From positions 1-64,000 of the forward strand of contig RHPI01000773.1 in assembly GCA_009103225.1 (NCBI GenBank): DNA of 64,000 nt, read 5' to 3'. Source of the stretch: Chlorokybus atmophyticus (taxonomy: Eukaryota; Streptophyta; Chlorokybophyceae; Chlorokybales; Chlorokybaceae). The notes under the pieces were generated by a model. It searched no databases. It was not told the origin of the DNA and saw only the letters and a list, made by a program, of their open reading frames with translations. Each line of letters begins with the position of its first letter. Positions within the stretch are counted from its first letter, which is position 1. The position numbers were made by a program, and so were the translations under genes. Positions 58,145-64,000 of this stretch are shown in pieces.

Positions 58145-60236
58145 TCAGCCATAATCGATCCCGGAATGGTGATGTATCCTGCCGTCTGTGCTCAGTCCAA
58201 TCGCAGAAACGGGCGAATGCGTGTCCAACGTGATCGATGCTACTTCACCGTGCGTTCCTGGCACGGGCGCGACGCGACAGCCTCCAGCCACGAATGCACC
58301 CTTTTAAGAAATGCATGAAGGACACAACATCACATTAAATTATGACAACTCAACCTGTATTGTTTCCAAGTGCAAAGCATGTACCCAACCACCAAGGGGG
58401 TTCCTACCTGCATCCATCCGTGGCGAAGGCGTTGGTACAGCTGCTGCACTGCGCGCTGTCGCGGCGGGTACACGCGTCGAGAAATGCGCTGCGATATTGA
58501 GATATACAAGCCAAGAGCAAGCCATTGATGTGGTGCGCTTTGGAAAGCATGCGTGGATTTGAGAGCGCGCGCAAGGTTCGTATGATGCATGCTTACGTGC
58601 AGCAGAGCCGTTAGTACGCGCAGCGATAGATACTCGTCACATTGCACTAAAGCCTGGATATCAACACGCGCGCTACCATCCTGCCGATGAGACGCGCATA
58701 TAATGAGTACACTGTGTAATGTGTGCCATGATCCGTGTTCAGAATCAGCTTCACTTGCATACCTGTTGCAGTTGCACTGCTTTTTGAAAAACAGCCTCTT
58801 CAAGTTCTTTGAACTGATGAGAAGCGTAGGAACAGAGCGCCTGGACTTGCAGTAACTCCTCTACCGGAAACCCTGACATAGATTGCAATCGGCTTCTATC
58901 TCCAGAAAAACTTGTGTATGCGACAACAAACCGGCATCGCCCATACCGGGTGTTTGCAACGCGGCCCGCACTCTGCTGCGGTAGAACGCCGTGTTTGCGT
59001 TGGTGGGGTCTTCAACCCACTCTTGATTTGCAATGCGACAAACCTGCGCACCACAACACAACAACATCAACAGCAACAGCACAACATCAAGCACAAGGAC
59101 AACCCACCCCAACCCTCACCTGCATCAGCTGCTGTTTGGTGAAGCCCAGCAGCGGCCGCACGAGGCGTACCCTCGGTGACAATGTTGCAACAGCAGGCAT
59201 GCCTGCAAGCCCATCAATGCCCGAAGCGCGCGCTAAGCGCATCAGCACCGTCTCTGCCTGAAAACACCAACACGTCTTACCACGTGTGCATGTGCGCGTC
59301 TGTGTGTGTGTGTTTGGTTGCATTACAAAGACTTGAGCTGCGATTGAGTACTTGGTCATCGGCGTGGTGCGCGGTTAGCAGCGTCGCGATCCCTTGCTGC
59401 CGGCACTCCTCTACTAGGAGGCGGTACCTACCACACAACATTCAATTGCCATGCAAGCGCCTCGCAGCAGATCCCATCACCAATTACTCGCCAGGCAGGC
59501 GCAATGCAAGTTTCACTCGCAAAACAAGCTCTCACTACGAATGCATGCAGTGTTTAAAAGTTGCCAACAAAAGACAGCACACGCGGAAGGCATGCCTTCA
59601 CACTGTTGCAACAGTGCAGAAGTCCAACATTCAAACGAGGAGCAAATGTCAAAAAGTGGGAAGGCATATTTTACCTTACCGCTGGTTCCTGGCATCCGCT
59701 TGCAGCCTGCTGCACCTGGGCTTGCCATCAGGCCACTCGCAGCGCAGCACTGAATGCGCCAGCCCTGACACACATGCGTAAATTAAGGTACACAAGCATA
59801 TGCACAAACGGTCTGCAGTCGCAAGCGAATGTGATTGCTTGCATGCCAGGTTAATTTACCCAAACTGTGAAGACCTAACCTTTCCTTTGCAGCCAGCCTG
59901 CCACAGTCGCCGCCTCCGCGGCGCTCTCCGGCCTGAGGGCGTGATCTACCACGCACGCCAGCAGCGGCGGGGAAGAGGGAGCTGTCGTCATGGACGACGC
60001 CAACAGCGCAAGGGCCATGCTGTCCGCGCCGCCCGACACCGCCAGCGCTGCGCAGGAGGACAACAACAAGAGGGAGGAGGAGAAGAGCGACACTGTCAGC
60101 CACAGGAAGCAGGAGGAGAATGAGAAAGGCAAGACGCACCCAGCGGGTCGGCGAGGCGGCGAACCCCCGCTGCGTCCAGCGCGCGGCGGAAGGCCACGGC
60201 AGCGGCGGCGAACACAGCGCCCACGCCGCCGCCCAT
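58145..60236 (-). CDS. tilS: tRNA(Ile)-lysidine synthase
   Basis: Uses ATP and lysine to convert cytidine 34 of the CAU-anticodon tRNA-Ile to lysidine so it reads AUA. In a nuclear algal genome it would serve plastid or mitochondrial translation. Ten exons on the minus strand join to 359 codons: 60236-60140, 60047-59880, 59764-59680, 59427-59352, 59257-59120, 59043-58932, 58872-58763, 58653-58597, 58488-58408, 58300-58145 (TGA). Marks: the PP-loop LAVSGGADSMALALLA, VVDHALRPES, then QADARNQRYRLL, LLTAHHADDQAETVLMRL, the GLAGM turn, RPLLG, and WVEDPTNANTAFYRSRVR. The exon 6/7 boundary is the least certain. No clear transit peptide is seen, so an upstream start or exon is possible. The bacterial enzyme is longer at the C-terminus. 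Confidence 0.9.
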
Positions 60237-60699
60237 GTCGCCGCCATGCACAGCAATGCGGTGAATTTCCCCACCAATGATATCACTGCTTGCTCGGTAT
60301 CATTGTTGTCATCACAACTATCGACCTTCACCTGTTGATATCACACGGTGTGGTCACGTGACTTGCTGGGCAGGCGGTCCCAACTGGCACCTGATGACGT
60401 GGCGGCGGCGGCGGCGGCGGCCATGACGTGGTTGAAGGGGAGAAGAGGGAGACCCATGATGCAAGGGTGCACACGGACTGATTGCCCGCTGTTTAGTATT
60501 CAGCGTAGCGTTTGTTCTTCTTTGTTAAGGGTAGATGTTGGTGAGTGTGCTGGTTGTTAGGTTTGACATTAGCCCCCATTAGGGTTGAATGAGCACTGTG
60601 GCGCTGAAGAGTTTACTACAGTGTTGATTGGAGAGTGTGACACTGAGAGTTTCTGGATACTGGTGCCGAAGCAGTACAGAGTACAGCAGTCCATCCGCC
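60237..60699. promoter_or_regulatory. Divergent promoter region (tilS / LRR gene)
   Basis: 463 bp between two divergent start codons. Contains a (GGC)n run (about 60400-60420). No specific factor site can be named. Confidence 0.4.
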
Positions 60700-62714
60700 A
60701 TGGAGCTCTCAGCAGACAAGTTCAAGCAGCGCGTGCTGGAGGCCAAAAAGACCGGCAGACTCAACCTCAGGTGTGAACGCGTGTTGCTGTAAGAGTCACA
60801 GCTTAAGTAAAACACACCAACAACAGATCTACATTGTCACAGTCAACTTCATCAAGGGCACAACCACACGCACACCCAGCCACACACGTACTTGTGCACA
60901 CATGCACGCGCACTCCCCTCTCCCCNNNNNNNNNNNNNNNNNNNNNNNNNNNNNNNNNNNNNNNNNNNNNNNNNNNNNNNNNNNNNNNNNNNNNNNNNNN
61001 NNNNNNNNNNNNNNNNNNNNNNNNNNNNNNNNNNNNNNNNNNNNNNNNNNNNNNNNNNNNNNNNNNNNNNNNNNNNNNNNNNNNNNNNNNNNNNNNNNNN
61101 NNNNNNNNNNNNNNNNNNNNNNNNNNNNNNNNNNNNNNNNNNNNNNNNNNNNNNNNNNNNNNNNNNNNNNNNNNNNNNNNNNNNNNNNNNNNNNNNNNNN
61201 NNNNNNNNNNNNNNNNNNNNNNNNNNNNNNNNNNNNNNNNNNNNNNNNNNNNNNNNNNNNNNNNNNNNNNNNNNNNNNNNNNNNNNNNNNNNNNNNNNNN
61301 NNNTTCCAAACCGTACACACTCACTCACCCCCTCCCTCCCAGTTACCTCGAGCTCGAGGAGCTCTCCCCTTCCCTGGTCTCCCGCATCCGCACCCTCCTC
61401 CCTTCCCTCTCCGAGCTCGACCTCCGCTCCAACGCTCTGGCCGAGTTGCCGGAGGAGCTCGCCGACCTCAAGACTCTCAGAGTGCTCAGACTGAATTACA
61501 ACAGACTGCAGAGGATGCCGGCGGGGGGGGTGCTGGCCGCACTGCCCAAACTGCAGGTGAGGGGTGTGTGTGTGTGATGTGTTTGGGTGATGCACTGTGG
61601 TATGGTATACTGGGGTGGACAGGACAGCGTGCTATACATGTTGCTGATGCAGTGTACGCGCGACAGCGATGCGCTAGATGGTGTTGGTTGGGGCGTGAGT
61701 GATGCACGTGGGTTGGTGCGGTGTAGTGCAATGTTGGTTGGGGGCGTGCCGGGGATGATGTGTCTTGACAAACATGATGGCGCAATATATATAGAGCATA
61801 AGCAATGACACTATCAATAAGCAATGACACTATCAAAACCACAGGTGCTGGAGCTGAGTGGGAATCATATAACGGAGTTGTCGGATGAGGTCGCGCTGCT
61901 CACGGGGCTGAGGGAACTGGACCTGTCGGGAAATAAGCTCACGCAGATGCCGGAAGCGATTACTGCGCTGGAGAACCTCACGTCGCTCAACTTGGGTAAG
62001 AGGACTGAATCGAGTGATTGTGCATGTGTACATGCATGTGCGTGTGTGCGCACCCTCGTTTGCGCGTGCGTGTGCGCGCTCGCGCTTGCGTGTTCATGTG
62101 CGTGTGTGTATACACGTGCCGATATATGCGCGGGCATGCGTGTGCGTGCGCGCTTGCGTGTGTATGGATGGATGAACGGTCACGAAGCTGTGTTGCAGAG
62201 AACAACCAGCTTCCGTATGCCTGACTGTGTGTACACAAACACTCGTGGACTTGCGCACACGTGCGTGTGTTCTGGCGTGTGTTGTTGACTTGATCACGCC
62301 TCTATCCCAGAGAACAACCAGCTCCTCTCCGTCCCCGAATCCCTCGGCTCCCTCTCTTCCCTCTCCCGTCTCGACGTCTCCACCAACCGTCTCACTTCCC
62401 TCCCTTCCTCCGTCGGCCGCCTCTCCTCCCTCACCCGCATCGACCTCTCCACCAACAACCTCGCCGACGTCCCTCCTTCCCTCGGCAACTGCCGCGGCCT
62501 GAGGGAACTGGACCTCAGGTACAATGCACTGAGGGAACCGTACAAGGCGAGGTACGAGGAGGGGCTGACCAAGTTCATGGAGTTTCTGAGATACGAGGAG
62601 GAGAGGCTGAGGCAGGAGGAGCTGGAGAGACTGAAACCAGTGGGGCATGAGCTGGGTAAGTGGGTGGGGGTGGGGGTGGGAGGCAGCGAAGTTCTGCATA
62701 GAACGTCTGTGTAG
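60700..62714 (+). CDS. Leucine-rich-repeat protein
   Basis: Exons 60700-60770, 61343-61556, 61845-61995 and 62311-62714 join in frame to 279 residues ending TAG. A GTAAGT donor at 62656 leaves open a further 3' exon instead. The N-terminus MELSADKFKQRVLEAKKTG leads into about eight LxxLxLxxNxL repeats of the typical short intracellular kind (LSELDLRSNALAELPEELAD, LRELDLSGNKLTQMPEAI, LSRLDVSTNRLTSLPSSV), then an Arg/Glu helix (EFLRYEEERLRQEELERL). The layout recalls LRRC57/LRRC40-type and plant PIRL proteins, which act as protein-binding scaffolds. The partner is unknown. The first intron holds an assembly gap, so a missing exon cannot be excluded, although the phases fit directly. Confidence 0.82.
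60926..61303. other. Assembly gap (378 N)
   Basis: Unknown bases within the first intron of the LRR gene, flanked by CACACG/CCTCC-rich DNA that probably defeated assembly. Confidence 0.99.
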
Positions 62715-63073
62715 ACTTGGAGGTCATTGTCGCCGCGGTTACATTGGACTGGGTTTGGCATGTTTCAGTTCTGGCGCTACGTTAATCATGTGTGTCAGGT
62801 TTCAACCAGTGTCGTTGTGTCAGCAATTTGGCATCGCTGTCACCATGCTTGCGCGCGGTGGTTTACCGACATTGGTACCACAGTGTACCAATGCTGCAGT
62901 TGTACCAGATCCGTTGAATGAATTGCCAGTGGTTGTGGTGTTCTATCGGTGTTGCACGACGCACGTGCATCCGCATCCGCATCTGTATCTGTACCAGCAG
63001 ATGCATCAGCGTCAGGGATGCTGTGACTATGAGTACGTCTTTGCATTTACATTCCATCTCACATCCCCGTTGC

Positions 63074-64000
63074 ATGGCAGCTTACTTCACCGAGTTTTGG
63101 GTGGGCGAGGGGCGGGAGTGTCCTCCCGTGCGTACGGGCCACACTGTGACTCATGCCAACGAGACCACCTACTTCTTCGGTGGCTGCGTGGAGGGCGAGA
63201 TCGCTTCCGGCAACACCACCACCATATCTGCCACCACCGCTGCCACAACCACCACCACCACCACGAACACCAGCGCCACCGCCTCCAACAACAACAACAG
63301 CAGCGGCGTGAAGGTGAACGAGGTTGTCGCCATTGATATGGAGACGATGGAGTGGAAGCGGCTGCCGACCTCGGGTGCCATCCCACCCGCGCGTGATGGA
63401 CACGCTGCGGCTCATGATCCGGATACGAATAGACTATACGTGTTTGGGGGACGGTCGAATGAACGGAAACGATTGAATGATCTGCACTACCTAGACCTCA
63501 AGACGCGCATCTGGCACAAGGTGGGATGGAAACCATACCATCACTACTGTATAAACCAACATTGTCGCATCACTACATGATAGTCGTGCGCAGGTGTCTG
63601 CACGCGCGCGCCCACACAGGCGCGCACACACGCACGCACGCACGCACGCACGCACGCTCCATTGTTGTCGTGTGCATGCACACAACATCACAATTCCAAC
63701 TCACAGCAAAGCCGTGGTGTTGTGACGATTCATCCAATCTTGCGATCTGATCACCATAGCAACGTGTGACCTCTCTTTGCTTGCAGCCTGGTCTGGAGGG
63801 TTTGGGTCCGACGCCGCGCGAGGGCGTGAGCGCGGTGGTGGTGCGCAACACCCTCGTGCTGTTCGGTGGACACGGCAGTGGGCAGCGATACAACGAAGTG
63901 CACTTCCTGGACTTGAAGGCAAGCAGGCTCGCATGCATGTCTACTAACAACAAATGTGAAACATAGCAGTTGCAAGACAAACCACTGAGTCTGTTCATTC
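63074..64000 (+). CDS. Kelch-repeat protein, 5' part (runs off the window)
   Basis: ATG at 63074 opens MAAYFTEFWVGEGRECPPVR. Exon 1 (63074-63520) carries kelch blades RTGHTVTHANETTYFFGG and DGHAAAHDPDTNRLYVFGG followed by LNDLHYLDLKTRIW. Between them is a Thr/Asn-rich insert (about residues 45-80) likely to be a loop. Exon 2 (63787-63918) gives a third blade, TLVLFGGHGSGQRYNEVHFL, and stops at a GC donor (AAG|GCAAGC). The frame would otherwise continue to a TAG at 63964-63966. Kelch propellers bind proteins. Without the C-terminus the role (ubiquitin adaptor, phosphatase, actin-related) cannot be set. It lies 360 bp downstream of the LRR gene on the same strand. Confidence 0.82.

Overview
This window is nuclear DNA from a eukaryote with spliced genes (GT-AG introns, many genes with 5 to 12 exons) and a heavy load of mobile elements. 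The peroxisomal thiolase (PTS2 signal), the soluble inorganic pyrophosphatase and a CofD/YvcK-like (UPF0052) protein all read most like their land-plant and green-algal counterparts, and the retroelement primer sites are of the plant initiator-Met-tRNA type. I infer a member of the green lineage, probably a microalga. The species cannot be fixed from the sequence. TAG and TGA both end host genes here, so the code appears standard.

Layout. 1-14 kb: two inverted copies of a ~75 bp repeat lie 12.7 kb apart (1-75 and 12669-12743). Between them sit a structurally complete but mutated DIRS/PAT-type tyrosine-recombinase retrotransposon (171-6391, minus strand), with a perfect small TRIM-like element nested in its gag gene (4285-4818), the 3' end of an unidentified plus-strand gene, a decayed coiled-coil/RING gene (about 8.4-10.0 kb, minus) and a ~330 bp (GT)n tract. 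12.7-14.1 kb is full of GGTACC-like words and hairpins. 14-20 kb: little coding signal, a 216 bp tandem repeat (16789-17432), a plus-strand coiled-coil gene remnant and a phage-type cytosine-5 DNA methyltransferase pseudogene (19302-20063, minus). 20478-26596: a young, intact Ty3/gypsy chromovirus on the minus strand, with a textbook -1 frameshift signal between gag and pol. 26.6-33.8 kb: a large decayed minus-strand gene with coiled-coil N-terminal exons, a FEN/PIN-like nuclease core and a C-terminal CXC cysteine cluster.

34.6-43.4 kb is the first clean host block: soluble pyrophosphatase (+), convergent with a UPF0052 gene (-), which is divergent from peroxisomal 3-ketoacyl-CoA thiolase (+) across a ~1 kb shared promoter region. 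44437-53379 is a second, older chromovirus (+) with a perfect 5 bp target duplication. It contains an assembly gap, and a 1.7 kb palindrome-ended element has broken its integrase.

54.1-64 kb is the second host block: a predicted lipid-anchored disordered protein (+), a nuclear tRNA(Ile)-lysidine synthase gene (-), a leucine-rich-repeat protein (+, with an assembly gap in its first intron) and the start of a kelch-repeat protein (+, running off the window).

The host genes are unrelated housekeeping functions (pyrophosphate removal, peroxisomal beta-oxidation, organellar tRNA modification) and form no operon-like unit. The more unusual material is in the mobile and decayed genes.
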